Assembly (NCBI RefSeq): GCF_018854495.1
Contig: NZ_JABBDR010000184.1
Location: 1 to 18,746 of the forward strand
Length of the DNA: 18,746 nucleotides
Origin: Acidithiobacillus ferruginosus
GTDB lineage: Bacteria > Pseudomonadota > Gammaproteobacteria > Acidithiobacillales > Acidithiobacillaceae
Direction of reading: 5' to 3'
Under the pieces are notes generated by a model. The model was not told the origin of the DNA and made no database searches. It saw only the letters and a list, made by a program, of their open reading frames with translations. This document shows, piece after piece, positions 1 through 8,098 of the stretch (position 1 is the first letter of the stretch; each line of letters begins with the position of its first letter). Made by a program: the position numbers and the translations under genes.

Positions 1-24
1 GGGTGTTTTAGCTTTGTTCATCAT
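1..24 (-). CDS. IS3-family transposase OrfA, first eight codons only
   Basis: Two adjacent ATG codons (24-22 and 21-19) follow a GGAG ribosome-binding site and open a frame reading M-M-N-K-A-K-T-P up to the window edge. Position and sequence fit the start of the small helix-turn-helix OrfA that IS3 elements encode just inside their left end. Only the start is visible, so whether the transposase is intact is unknown. Confidence 0.6.
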
Positions 25-74
25 GACTCCATTCTCTTGGAAAAAGGAGCCTCCTCAAAATCCGGGGCGGTTCA
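1..74 (-). mobile_element. Terminal end of an IS3-family insertion sequence, inserted in hsdR
   Basis: Read on the minus strand, the segment starts at base 74 with TGAACCGCCCCGG, an end typical of many IS3-family elements, and continues through an untranslated leader (GGAGGCTCC, then a GGAG ribosome site at 27-30) to an ATG ATG start at 24-19. Codons M-M-N-K-A-K-T-P then run off the window, like the N-terminus of an IS3 orfA. HsdR-like coding sequence begins immediately after base 74, so this is the insertion junction. The expected 3-4 bp target duplication would begin at base 75 (GTA or GTAT); its partner copy lies outside the window. The IS3 subgroup cannot be told. Confidence 0.85.
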
Positions 75-1620
75 GTATCAGGCCATTACCGGCCCGGACG
101 AAGAAGACAAGATTTTCAAAAGTGTCTCGCGCGATTTTTTCGACATGATCGTCATTGACGAATGCCATCGCGGCAGCGCGGCGGACGATTCCGCCTGGCG
201 CGAAATCCTCGAATACTTCGACAACGCAGTTCAGCTCGGTCTCACCGCCACCCCCAAGGAAACCAAGTACGTCTCAAGCAGCACCTACTTTGGCGAGCCG
301 GTTTACACCTACAGCCTCAAGCAGGGGATCGAAGATGGCTTTCTCGCGCCCTACAAGGTCGTGCGCATCGACATAGACAAGGACATCGAAGGCTGGACGC
401 CGCCGCCAGGCATGACGGACGATCTGGGGCAGGCAATCGAGCAGCGCGAGTACAACCAGAAAGACATGGATCGCATTCTGGTGCTCAACCAGCGCACCAA
501 GTTGGTTGCTAGGCGCATCATGAAATATCTCAATGCGACCGACCCGTTTTCCAAGACCATCGTTTTTTGCGAAGACGTCGACCACGCCGAACGTATGCGT
601 GTGGCACTGGTGAATGCGGCAGGCCAGCTCGCGCTGGATAATCCGAAATACATCATGCGCATCACCGGCGACAGCGTCGAGGGCAAGGCCGAGCTGGACA
701 ACTTCATCGACCCGGAGAGCAAGTTCCCCGTCATTGCGACCACTTCGGAGTTGCTGGCTACGGGCGTTGATACCAAAACCTGCAAGCTCATCGTGCTGGA
801 CAAAACCATTGCCTCGATGTCCAGCTTCAAGCAGATCATCGGGCGCGGCACCCGCATCGACGAAGAAAACAACAAGTGGTTCTTCACCATCATGGACTTC
901 AAGAAGGCCACCGAACTGTTCCGCGATCCGGACTTCGACGGCGAAGCAGTGGTGATCTACGAACCGGGCGATGACGACGACCCCGTGCCGCCCGATCCGG
1001 TCGAAGACGACCCAGAACCCGATGACGTCGAAGAACCGCCGGGCGTTTACAAAGTCCGCGTCAGCGGGGTAGATGTAAATATCATCGCCGAGCGCGTTGA
1101 ATACATCGGGCCGGACGGTAAATTGATCATGGCGTCCTACAAAGACTTCAGCCGCAAGCAGATTCAGAAAGAATTCACCTCGCTGGATGACTTCCTCAAT
1201 CGCTGGAACAGCGCCGCGAAAAAGCAGGCCCTCATCGACGAGCTGGAAGAACACGGCATCGTTCTGGACAACCTTGCCACGGAAATCGGCAAGGACTACG
1301 GCGACTTCGACCTGATCTGCCACATCGCCTGGGGCCAGCCGGCGCTCACCCGCAAGGAGCGCGCCAACAAGGTCAAGAAGCGCAACTACTTCACCAAATA
1401 CGGCGAACAGGCCCGTGCCGTGCTCACCGGGCTGCTCGACAAATATGCCGACGAAGGTATCGCCACACTGGAAAGCGCCAAGGTGCTGCGCCTCGATCCT
1501 TTCAAGACCATAGGCACGCCCGTGGAAATCATCAACACCATCTTCGGCGGCAAAGAAAAGTTCGAATCCGCCATCCAGGAACTGGAACAAGAGCTGTTTA
1601 AGAAGGAAGAATCTGCATGA
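75..1620 (+). pseudogene. hsdR: Type I restriction enzyme R subunit (EcoEI/EcoAI-like), 5' part cut off by the IS insertion
   Basis: HsdR is the ATP-driven translocase and nuclease of type I restriction complexes. What remains is about 515 residues of a family of roughly 800. The Walker B/motif II DECH box is at 157-168, followed by the GLTATP motif. The second RecA domain carries the QIIGRGTR arginine-finger motif at 832-855. Next is an acidic, proline-rich linker (about 964-1050) and an EcoEI-type C-terminal domain that binds the methylase. Missing are the PD-(D/E)xK nuclease domain and the Walker A motif, which should lie before base 75. The frame stays open to base 1 and a TTG at 37 lies inside the IS end, so a chimeric protein starting there is possible but would lack ATP binding. 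The stop overlaps the hsdM start by 4 bp (ATGA). Restriction is therefore probably lost. Confidence 0.9.
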
Positions 1621-3095
1621 GTAATGTTTCCGGCGTCATCAAGTCCATACAGGACATCATGCGCAAGGATGTCGGCGTCGACGGCGACGCCCAGCGCATC
1701 AGTCAACTGGTATGGATGTTTTTCCTGAAAATTTTCGATGACCGCGAAGCCGAACTGGAGCTGCTGGAAGACGACTACAAATCTCCACTACCCGAGCACT
1801 TGCGCTGGCGCGCCTGGGCCACCAACCCCGAAGGCATGACCGGGGACGCACTGGCCGACTTCGTCAACGTGCAACTGTTTCCCTACCTGAAAGAAAAGCT
1901 GCCCACCGCAGGCGCGCAGGGCAAGCGCGCCCAAGTGGTGCGCAGCGTGTTTGAAGACGCCTACAACTACATGAAGTCCGGCACGCTAATGCGCCAGGTC
2001 ATCAACAAGATTTGCGAGATCGACTTCAACAACAGCGGCGACCGCCACACCTTCGGCAGCATCTACGAACAAATCCTGCGCGACCTGCAAAGCGCCGGCA
2101 ACGCGGGCGAGTTCTACACCCCGCGCGCCGTCACCCGCTTCATCGTCAACCGCGTCGATCCCAGGCTGGAAGAAACCGTGCTCGACCCCGCCTGCGGCAC
2201 CGGCGGCTTTCTCACCTGCGCCATCGACCACAAACGCGAGCATTACATCAAAACCCGTGAAGACGAAGAAACGCTGGTAAACACCATTCGGGGCTTTGAA
2301 AAGAAGGCGCTGCCGCACATGCTGGCTGTCACCAACATGATCCTGCACGGCATTGACACCCCCACCCATATCAGGCACGACAACACCCTGAGCCGTCCCT
2401 ACAAGGACTACGGCAACGCCGACCGCGTCAACGTCATCATCACCAACCCGCCCTTCGGCGGCATGGAAGAAGACGGCATCGAAAACAACTTCCCCGCCCA
2501 CCTACGTACCCGCGAAACGGCGGACCTGTTCATGGCCCTCGTCATCAAGCTGCTCAAGGATCAAGGCCGCGCCGCCATCGTCCTGCCCGATGGCTTCCTG
2601 TTTGGCGAAGGCATGAAGACCCGCCTCAAACAAACCCTGCTGGAAGAATGCAACCTACACACCATCGTGCGCCTGCCCAACGGCGTGTTCGCGCCCTACA
2701 CCGGCATCAAGACCAACCTGCTGTTCTTCACCAAGGGCAAAACCACCGAGCACGTCTGGTACTACGAGCACCCGTACCCGGAAGGCGTCAAGAGCTACAA
2801 CAAGACCAAGCCCATGCGCTTCGAGGAATTCGAAACGGAGATCAACTGGTGGGGCAACGAGGCGGACGGCTTTAAGACGCGCGTGCAGAACGAGCAGGGC
2901 TGGAAAGTGCCGGTCGCCGACATCGTCGCGCGCAACTACAACCTCGACATCAAGAACCCCCACGTCGGCGAACAGATCAGCCATGACCCGGACGAACTGT
3001 TGCAGCTATATGAGCAGCAGCAAAACGCCATTACCGGGCTTCGCAACCAGCTCAAGGATATCTTGCAGCAGGCACTGCACCGGGGCGAGGCGTAA
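1617..3095 (+). CDS. hsdM: Type I restriction-modification DNA methylase subunit M
   Basis: Adenine-N6 methyltransferase subunit of a type I system, 492 aa, the usual size for the EcoEI/EcoAI (type IB) group. The N-terminal helical domain covers about residues 1-150. The cofactor region follows with the conserved YTPR element at about 167-170, SAM motif I DPACGTGG at 190-197 and catalytic motif IV NPPF at 277-280, so all key residues are present. The ATG overlaps the hsdR stop by 4 bp, and hsdS begins 2 bp after its stop, giving one operon. The protein should form M2S with the following HsdS and methylate the host genome even though hsdR is broken. Its expression must now come from an internal promoter or from read-through of the insertion sequence. 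Confidence 0.95.
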   Translation: MSNVSGVIKSIQDIMRKDVGVDGDAQRISQLVWMFFLKIFDDREAELELLEDDYKSPLPEHLRWRAWATNPEGMTGDALADFVNVQLFPYLKEKLPTAGAQGKRAQVVRSVFEDAYNYMKSGTLMRQVINKICEIDFNNSGDRHTFGSIYEQILRDLQSAGNAGEFYTPRAVTRFIVNRVDPRLEETVLDPACGTGGFLTCAIDHKREHYIKTREDEETLVNTIRGFEKKALPHMLAVTNMILHGIDTPTHIRHDNTLSRPYKDYGNADRVNVIITNPPFGGMEEDGIENNFPAHLRTRETADLFMALVIKLLKDQGRAAIVLPDGFLFGEGMKTRLKQTLLEECNLHTIVRLPNGVFAPYTGIKTNLLFFTKGKTTEHVWYYEHPYPEGVKSYNKTKPMRFEEFETEINWWGNEADGFKTRVQNEQGWKVPVADIVARNYNLDIKNPHVGEQISHDPDELLQLYEQQQNAITGLRNQLKDILQQALHRGEA

Positions 3096-3097
3096 TC

Positions 3098-4828
3098 ATG
3101 CCGGAAGTCATCACCGACAATCTCGACCTCTGGTCTTCTGCGCTGCTCACCAAATCCACCGCCGGGCGCGGCAGCAACGGCAAGCTGGAAGCCTATGGCA
3201 TCAAGAAGCTACGCGAGCTCATTCTAGAACTGGCGGTGCGTGGCAAGCTGGTGCCGCAAGACCCGAACGACGAACCGGCGAACGTATTGCTGGAAAGAAT
3301 CAAGAAAGAAAAGGTGCGGCTAATTAAAGAAGGCAAGACCAGGAAAGAAAAACAACTGCGAAAAATTGCAGAAGCGGATAAACACTACGAACTACCCACT
3401 GGCTGGGTCGTTGTCAGACTTGGAGATATCGCTCTTTCTCAAGCGGGCTTTGCATTCAAGTCGAGCTTCTTCAATGAGAGCAAGGAAGGGCTGCCGCTAA
3501 TTCGGATTCGTGACGTAGGACAGCCATTTACAGGGACATTTTATTCTGGCGAATATAGAGAAGAGTTCCTGGTAGAGAAGGGAGATTACCTAATTAGCAT
3601 GGACGGCGAGTTTCGAGTATCGCCGTGGGCAAATGGCGCGGCCCTGCTAAATCAGCGAGTGTCGCGCCTGATTTTCTTTGACGAAGGTGTAGGAAAACGC
3701 TTCATTGCGGACAGCCTTCAAGCGCGGTTACATGAGTTGCAGGGCGTTAAGGCGTACACAACAGTTGACCATCTATCTGGCACGCAGATTACGGAATCAG
3801 TAATAGGGCTGCCCCCACTCGCCGAACAACACCGCATCGTCGCCAAAGTCGACGAACTCATGGCGCTGTGCGACCAACTGGAGCAACAGCAAACCGACAG
3901 CCTCGCAGCCCACCAAACCCTGGTTGAAACCCTGCTCGGCACGCTCACCCGCGTCGGGTCACAACAGGAATTCAGCGCAGCGTGGGCGCGCATCGCCAGC
4001 CACTTCGACACCCTGTTCACTACCGAATACAGCATCGACCAACTCAAACAAACCATCCTCCAACTCGCCGTCATGGGCAAACTCGTCCCGCAAGACCCCA
4101 TCGACGAACCGGCAAGTGTGTTGCTGAAGCAGATTCAGGCCGAGAAAGACAAGCTGATCAAGGCCGGCAAGATCGGGAAAGAAAAACCGCAGGCGCCAAT
4201 AGTGGACGCGGAACAGCCGTTTGAGTTGCCTAGTGGATGGGAGTGGGTGAGGTTTTGTGATTATGCAGTAGATATTGCAACAGGTCCCTTTGGGTCAATG
4301 ATTCATCAGTCAGACTATGTGATCAATGGAATTCCACTAATAAATCCTTCTCACATGATAAATGATCAAATTGTCCCTGATGTGGAAGTCACTGTTTCAC
4401 AGAAGATAGCAAAAGAGTTGGAATCATATTCACTGACTGATGGCGATATTGTAATGGCCCGCCGTGGTGAAGTTGGTCGAATTGCGCTGGTTACACAAAA
4501 GGAAAATGGGTGGCTATGCGGTACAGGAAGTTTTGTTCTCAAATTTGGTGAGCATATTTTCAGGGATTATCTGAAGTTGGTTTTTCGCTGCAAATTTGTA
4601 AGGAATTACCTGGCCGGCGAATCTGTAGGTATGACCATGGTTAATTTGAATCATGGAATTCTGAAAAAACTGCCTTTCGCCGTACCTCCCGTTTCCGAAC
4701 AACATCGCATCGTCGCCAAAGTCGACGAACTCATGGCGCTCTGCGACACACTCAAGGCGAGCCTCGCCGACGCCCAGGCCACCCAACTTCACCTCGCCGA
4801 CGCCATCGTCGAGCAGGCTTTAGGCTAG
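3098..4828 (+). CDS. hsdS: Type I restriction-modification specificity subunit S
   Basis: Sequence-recognition subunit, 576 aa, a full-length two-TRD HsdS. It is built as two half-repeats. Residues 38-68 and 316-346 are homologous helical blocks (both contain GKLVPQDP). TRD1 is at about 98-240, and TRD2 at about 375-530. Each half ends in the conserved EQHRIVAKVDELMALCD spacer-helix motif (243-259 and 534-550). The two TRDs, especially TRD2 (DNA about 4220-4690), are visibly more AT-rich than the GC-rich conserved spacers, the usual mark of TRD exchange between strains. It starts 2 bp after hsdM, with a purine-rich ribosome site inside the hsdM end. The 3' 122 bp are repeated almost exactly at 7706-7827. 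The target sequence cannot be predicted by eye. Confidence 0.95.
   Translation: MPEVITDNLDLWSSALLTKSTAGRGSNGKLEAYGIKKLRELILELAVRGKLVPQDPNDEPANVLLERIKKEKVRLIKEGKTRKEKQLRKIAEADKHYELPTGWVVVRLGDIALSQAGFAFKSSFFNESKEGLPLIRIRDVGQPFTGTFYSGEYREEFLVEKGDYLISMDGEFRVSPWANGAALLNQRVSRLIFFDEGVGKRFIADSLQARLHELQGVKAYTTVDHLSGTQITESVIGLPPLAEQHRIVAKVDELMALCDQLEQQQTDSLAAHQTLVETLLGTLTRVGSQQEFSAAWARIASHFDTLFTTEYSIDQLKQTILQLAVMGKLVPQDPIDEPASVLLKQIQAEKDKLIKAGKIGKEKPQAPIVDAEQPFELPSGWEWVRFCDYAVDIATGPFGSMIHQSDYVINGIPLINPSHMINDQIVPDVEVTVSQKIAKELESYSLTDGDIVMARRGEVGRIALVTQKENGWLCGTGSFVLKFGEHIFRDYLKLVFRCKFVRNYLAGESVGMTMVNLNHGILKKLPFAVPPVSEQHRIVAKVDELMALCDTLKASLADAQATQLHLADAIVEQALG
3824..3875 (+). repeat. Copy 1 of the hsdS conserved-spacer repeat
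   Basis: This is a 52-bp stretch coding for the central EQHRIVAKVDELMALCD block of HsdS. It matches the starts of the 122-bp copies at 4697 and 7706 with only a few mismatches. Recombination between this copy and the one at 4697 would delete TRD2. Confidence 0.85.
4697..4818 (+). repeat. Copy 2 of the hsdS tail direct repeat (122 bp)
   Basis: It runs from GAAC at 4697 to GAGCAGGC at 4818 and codes for the C-terminal helix of HsdS. It differs from the copy at 7706-7827 by about five substitutions and no indels. The two copies stand in the same orientation on either side of the 898-codon fusion gene. Confidence 0.95.
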
Positions 4829-4836
4829 GAGGAGTC

Positions 4837-7533
4837 ATGGAGACTAAGGCAAGCCACTCACAACATCTGTGCTATATATTGAGTCGTTTCTCTGAGCGCT
4901 ATCAGCGTTACGGTGTGAGCGCGGATGATGCTCTGCTCACCGGATTTTTGATTCTTTTGATGGTTCGCGAGGTGAATTCTGGAGCGGCTCTTCCAAGCTC
5001 GGCTGATGAGTTATTAAATTTGGTGCGAGCTTATCTTTCTCAACGGCAGAAGCTTGCGGAAACAGCAGATTCTATCTACCCATTGCTCAATCGCTCTCAT
5101 GGATCAATGGTCGAGCTTGCTTATAACTGCAGCGACATCCAAGGGACTGACCAGGAATACATAGAGACACTGGACTGGGTGATTGATCATTTAAGTGTTG
5201 ATGCTGGTCTATATGCGACGCCGCGAGAGATTGCCGAATTGATGGTAAAACTGGCGAAGGTTAAGGACGGCAATGTACTTGATCCCGCTGCAGGCACGGG
5301 CGGCTTTTTCAGGGCATGTAATGCTGTAGCCAAGGCGCCGGTTCGATTTGTGGGTGCAGAGTTAAATCCAAAGGCTGCGTTTATAAGTCAGCTCTATTGC
5401 GAACTAGGCTGCACAGATCATCTGCAGATGAGACGAGGTAGTGCATTTCATACTTTGGCTGATGACGTTCGATATGATTATGTGCTTTCCAATCCGCCCA
5501 TCACGCGCATTAACCGACATGAGGCTGTATATGCCTATGCCGATGCAATGCAGCCACGCAGACCATCTGGTGAGATGTCACTCAACTTTATTCAGCTTGG
5601 CCTGAGTAAATTGAAACCGGGTGGCCGGGCAGCCTTTTTGGTCAATATGGGGGTACTTTACTCGCTCGGGGCCGCCAGAGAAGTGCGGGCCGAATGGTTG
5701 GATAGAGGCGAGCTTACTGCCGTGGTGGCGCTTCCTGGCAAGCTCTTGCCACATACCAGTAACAAGTGCGCAATTTTGCTTTTTGAAAATAGCCCAAGAA
5801 AAAATGCAATAGTAAATTTTGTTAAGGCCGACGATTTATACAGTGAGCTTAAGGGTGGTCGTGCTGTATTACTGGATGATGTGCTTAATATAATTCTCGA
5901 AAGGCTTTTGCAAAAGGAGACTACCCCATTCTCCTGTCAGGTATCCGTCGATGAGATTCGTAGCAAAGACTATTCCCTGCACCCTGACGCGTATGTACTG
6001 AAAGAGATTCATGAGGTGGCAAGTCGTGTGGCAGAGCGTTGGGAGAAGTTAAGTGATATTGCCACTATTCAACAGGGCACCCACAACCTCGGCAACTTGG
6101 CGAAAGGGGATACCCCTGTCATTTGTGGTAAACACCTGCACGAAATGTGTGAAGGTATATTCCAGTTTGAGATGAAAGACCTGGCTAAGCTTTCAGGTCA
6201 ACCGGTTCGAACGGCAGCGTACGATGTCCTTCTTCAGCGTCTGGGGGATAAGCCTGCGGCGTATGTTGTGCCGCCAGAAATGGCGGGCATGGTAATTGAC
6301 CAAACAGTTTTTTTTCTTAGGTTCGGCAAGTTGATCGATCCAGGTCAGGTTCACTTTATTGCCGAGTTTTTCAACTCAAAACGTGGGGCGAGCCATATCG
6401 CATCTTTTTGCCGCTCTACTACTGTGCAAACACTTACCAAAACGGTTCTGCAAGAGATTGATGTGCCGATTGCCGACTCCGCATTAAAAGAGTTGGTGCT
6501 GGAGGCTTCAAAGGCTGAGCTGGCTTTAAGTCGTGAATTGATTCGAGCCAAGAGTCTAAAGCACCAGGTTTTTGAGGGGCTTGGGTTTGAAAAGCTTGCG
6601 GACAGTTACGATCAAGTTCTGTTTTCCGTAAAAACGTTAGAAAATGCGTTGGAGCAAAAGGATAAGATTAGTTACAAAGTTGCCCATCAGTATCCTTTTC
6701 CGATTGCCTACCTATACCGCAATCTCTACACAGACCGAGAATGGACGGCAATCTATGGTCGCCAAATGAAATTCGGTGAGCAACTACTGTCTTTTTTAGT
6801 GGGAGTTGGGTTGAGTTTGCTTGCCAATTGCCGAGAGAAACATAGTTATTCCCTTTCGGATATTGCAGAACAAATTCGTGGTGCTTTGAGTAAGGGGCTG
6901 TCTCCTGGGGATTGGTGGAGTTTGCTTCATAGTGTATGTGAGCGTCTTCGACAAGTGAACGATTGCCAGCTTGCCACTGAGTTTTCCAACGCTTGGTATA
7001 AAGGGCGGGGTAGCAAGCTTTCCGATTTTGCCAACCTTACAAAAGAGGCGTTCATACAAAAGCTCAATGACAGCAAACATCATCGAGGCCCCAGCACATC
7101 GGATGAGTGCAAGGTGGCCGCAAAGGATCATCAAATTTTGATAGACGAGGCGCTTTTCAGCATTGAGTTTATTTCACAGTGGAAATTTTTTATCTGTGAT
7201 GATCTTAAATATAACGCCCTATCTAAAAAATTTTTATGTTCTATTAGTCTATTGATGGGCGATCACCCTTGCTTCGAGCAAGAAATCTTATCGCTTAATG
7301 ATCCGTTGTCCTCAAATCATATGTATATATCCAGTGGCGGGAGAATGGTCTCGCTTTCCCCATTTATATCTGTTAGCTATAACAGTGGCACCAAGCGTAA
7401 AGAGATATTTAGTCTAGATAAGAGGGATAAGAAAGGTGGATATATTCTGAAAAGCTTTGATTCGGGCTCTTCAGTGTCGGCGGATGATGAGATTAAGGAA
7501 ACCCTTAACCAGTGGCTTGAGAGTGAAGGCTAG
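4837..7533 (+). CDS. HsdM-HsdS-like fusion: N6-adenine DNA methylase with recognition-like segment and unknown C-terminal domain
   Basis: This is an 898-aa protein of composite build. Residues about 110-390 are an HsdM-type methylase with YATPREIAELM (126-136), SAM motif I DPAAGTGG (149-156) and motif IV NPPI (219-222; the usual last residue is F or Y). Residues about 398-560 resemble one HsdS recognition half (RWEKLSDIATIQQGT at 401-415, a tv..LTKTVLQEIDVPI-like end). Residues about 615-898, opening with HQYPFPIAYLYRNLY, match no family I can name. No nuclease or helicase motif is evident. The ATG lies 8 bp after the hsdS stop behind a GGAGG site (about 4827-4832), so it is the last gene of the hsd operon. 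GC is clearly lower than in hsdM, suggesting separate acquisition. It may be a solitary methylase or a methylation-linked defence protein; the function is inferred only. Confidence 0.85.
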   Translation: METKASHSQHLCYILSRFSERYQRYGVSADDALLTGFLILLMVREVNSGAALPSSADELLNLVRAYLSQRQKLAETADSIYPLLNRSHGSMVELAYNCSDIQGTDQEYIETLDWVIDHLSVDAGLYATPREIAELMVKLAKVKDGNVLDPAAGTGGFFRACNAVAKAPVRFVGAELNPKAAFISQLYCELGCTDHLQMRRGSAFHTLADDVRYDYVLSNPPITRINRHEAVYAYADAMQPRRPSGEMSLNFIQLGLSKLKPGGRAAFLVNMGVLYSLGAAREVRAEWLDRGELTAVVALPGKLLPHTSNKCAILLFENSPRKNAIVNFVKADDLYSELKGGRAVLLDDVLNIILERLLQKETTPFSCQVSVDEIRSKDYSLHPDAYVLKEIHEVASRVAERWEKLSDIATIQQGTHNLGNLAKGDTPVICGKHLHEMCEGIFQFEMKDLAKLSGQPVRTAAYDVLLQRLGDKPAAYVVPPEMAGMVIDQTVFFLRFGKLIDPGQVHFIAEFFNSKRGASHIASFCRSTTVQTLTKTVLQEIDVPIADSALKELVLEASKAELALSRELIRAKSLKHQVFEGLGFEKLADSYDQVLFSVKTLENALEQKDKISYKVAHQYPFPIAYLYRNLYTDREWTAIYGRQMKFGEQLLSFLVGVGLSLLANCREKHSYSLSDIAEQIRGALSKGLSPGDWWSLLHSVCERLRQVNDCQLATEFSNAWYKGRGSKLSDFANLTKEAFIQKLNDSKHHRGPSTSDECKVAAKDHQILIDEALFSIEFISQWKFFICDDLKYNALSKKFLCSISLLMGDHPCFEQEILSLNDPLSSNHMYISSGGRMVSLSPFISVSYNSGTKRKEIFSLDKRDKKGGYILKSFDSGSSVSADDEIKETLNQWLESEG

Positions 7534-7585
7534 TCCGCAAGATATACCGAGTCGGAGCTTAAGTATTGAGTGTGAAAGAGGGCTC

Positions 7586-7837
7586 ATGGCAATTGAACAT
7601 GTTTCTCGGAATGAGGGGGCTAAGCCGGAGCGGATTGATTTAGCTATTACATGTGTCACTCTATCCAATTTTAACGATGACGTCATTCTGTTATCGCCTT
7701 TAGCTGAACGACACCGCATCGTCGCCAAAGTGGACGAACTCATGGCGCTCTGCGACACACTCAAGGCGCGCCTCGCCGACGCCCAGGCCACCCAACTTCA
7801 CCTCGCCGACGCCATTGTCGAGCAGGCCGTCTGCTGA
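7586..7837 (+). pseudogene. hsdS 3' fragment (possible 83-aa mini-HsdS ORF)
   Basis: The final ~44 codons encode the HsdS C-terminal block (ERHRIVAKVDELMALCD, then the LADAQATQLHLADAIVEQ helix), almost identical to the end of the intact hsdS. The preceding ~39 codons show no clear HsdS match apart from the short run just before the block. A full HsdS needs two TRDs, so this is best read as a remnant left by recombination or by insertion of the upstream fusion gene. However, an ATG at 7586 behind AGAGGG would give an intact 83-aa reading frame, so a small protein holding just the HsdS dimerisation helix is possible. Confidence 0.7.
7706..7827 (+). repeat. Copy 3 of the hsdS tail direct repeat (122 bp)
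   Basis: It matches 4697-4818 over 122 bp without gaps and with about five mismatches. Similarity stops sharply at both sides, within the codon run for the final residues (ALG in the intact gene, AVC here). Together the two copies bracket the fusion gene and could excise it as a circle of about 3 kb. Confidence 0.95.
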
Positions 7838-7847
7838 GTAGCTGGAT

Positions 7848-7994
7848 ATGACGCCGGCGCTGCATAAAATATGGTGTGACGAAGACGAGTATTACCGTTA
7901 CGAGCACTTTGCCGATTTCCACGAGTGGCTTGTAGGTTTCAATCAGCCGATCAATGTGGAGATTGTCAGGACCCAGCCAGGTTGCGGCGGTTGA
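7848..7994 (+). CDS. Small hypothetical protein or gene remnant (48 aa)
   Basis: A short frame opens with ATG just after the hsdS fragment and reads MTPALHKIWCDEDEYYRYEH and onward, with a mildly GC-rich third position. It is acidic and aromatic-rich, with no recognised motif and no good ribosome-binding site. It may be the broken start of a larger lost gene at the edge of the restriction island. Function unknown and reality doubtful. Confidence 0.25.
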   Translation: MTPALHKIWCDEDEYYRYEHFADFHEWLVGFNQPINVEIVRTQPGCGG

Positions 7995-8098
7995 GCGCCG
8001 ACGTGAAGGGCGATGCCTACGGAGATTTGGAGAGCTAAAGCCTCGCCCCGGCGGTGCGCGCACCCTCCCCAGACCACCCCACCGGGCCACTTCAGGCA
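7995..8098. other. Short non-coding junction between the restriction locus and fdhD
   Basis: No supportable gene is seen here. On the plus strand a short stretch (about 7991-8038) reads LSADVKGDAYGDLES before a stop. This faintly recalls the DVKGD.Y element of some N6-methylase genes and may be debris. A perfect 12-bp palindrome GGTGCGCGCACC lies at 8053-8064, about 35 bp beyond the fdhD stop. It has no T-run, so it is not a convincing terminator. Confidence 0.4.

Noticed and set aside
274..1590. 438-codon minus-strand frame opposite hsdR
   Set aside because: The composition is that of a mirror of hsdR codons. It has no motifs and no ribosome site, while the plus strand shows clear helicase motifs.
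3824..7827. CRISPR or phase-variable inversion array
   Set aside because: The repeats are only three, unevenly spaced, coding and all in the same orientation. They can delete or duplicate but not invert, and they have no CRISPR spacing.
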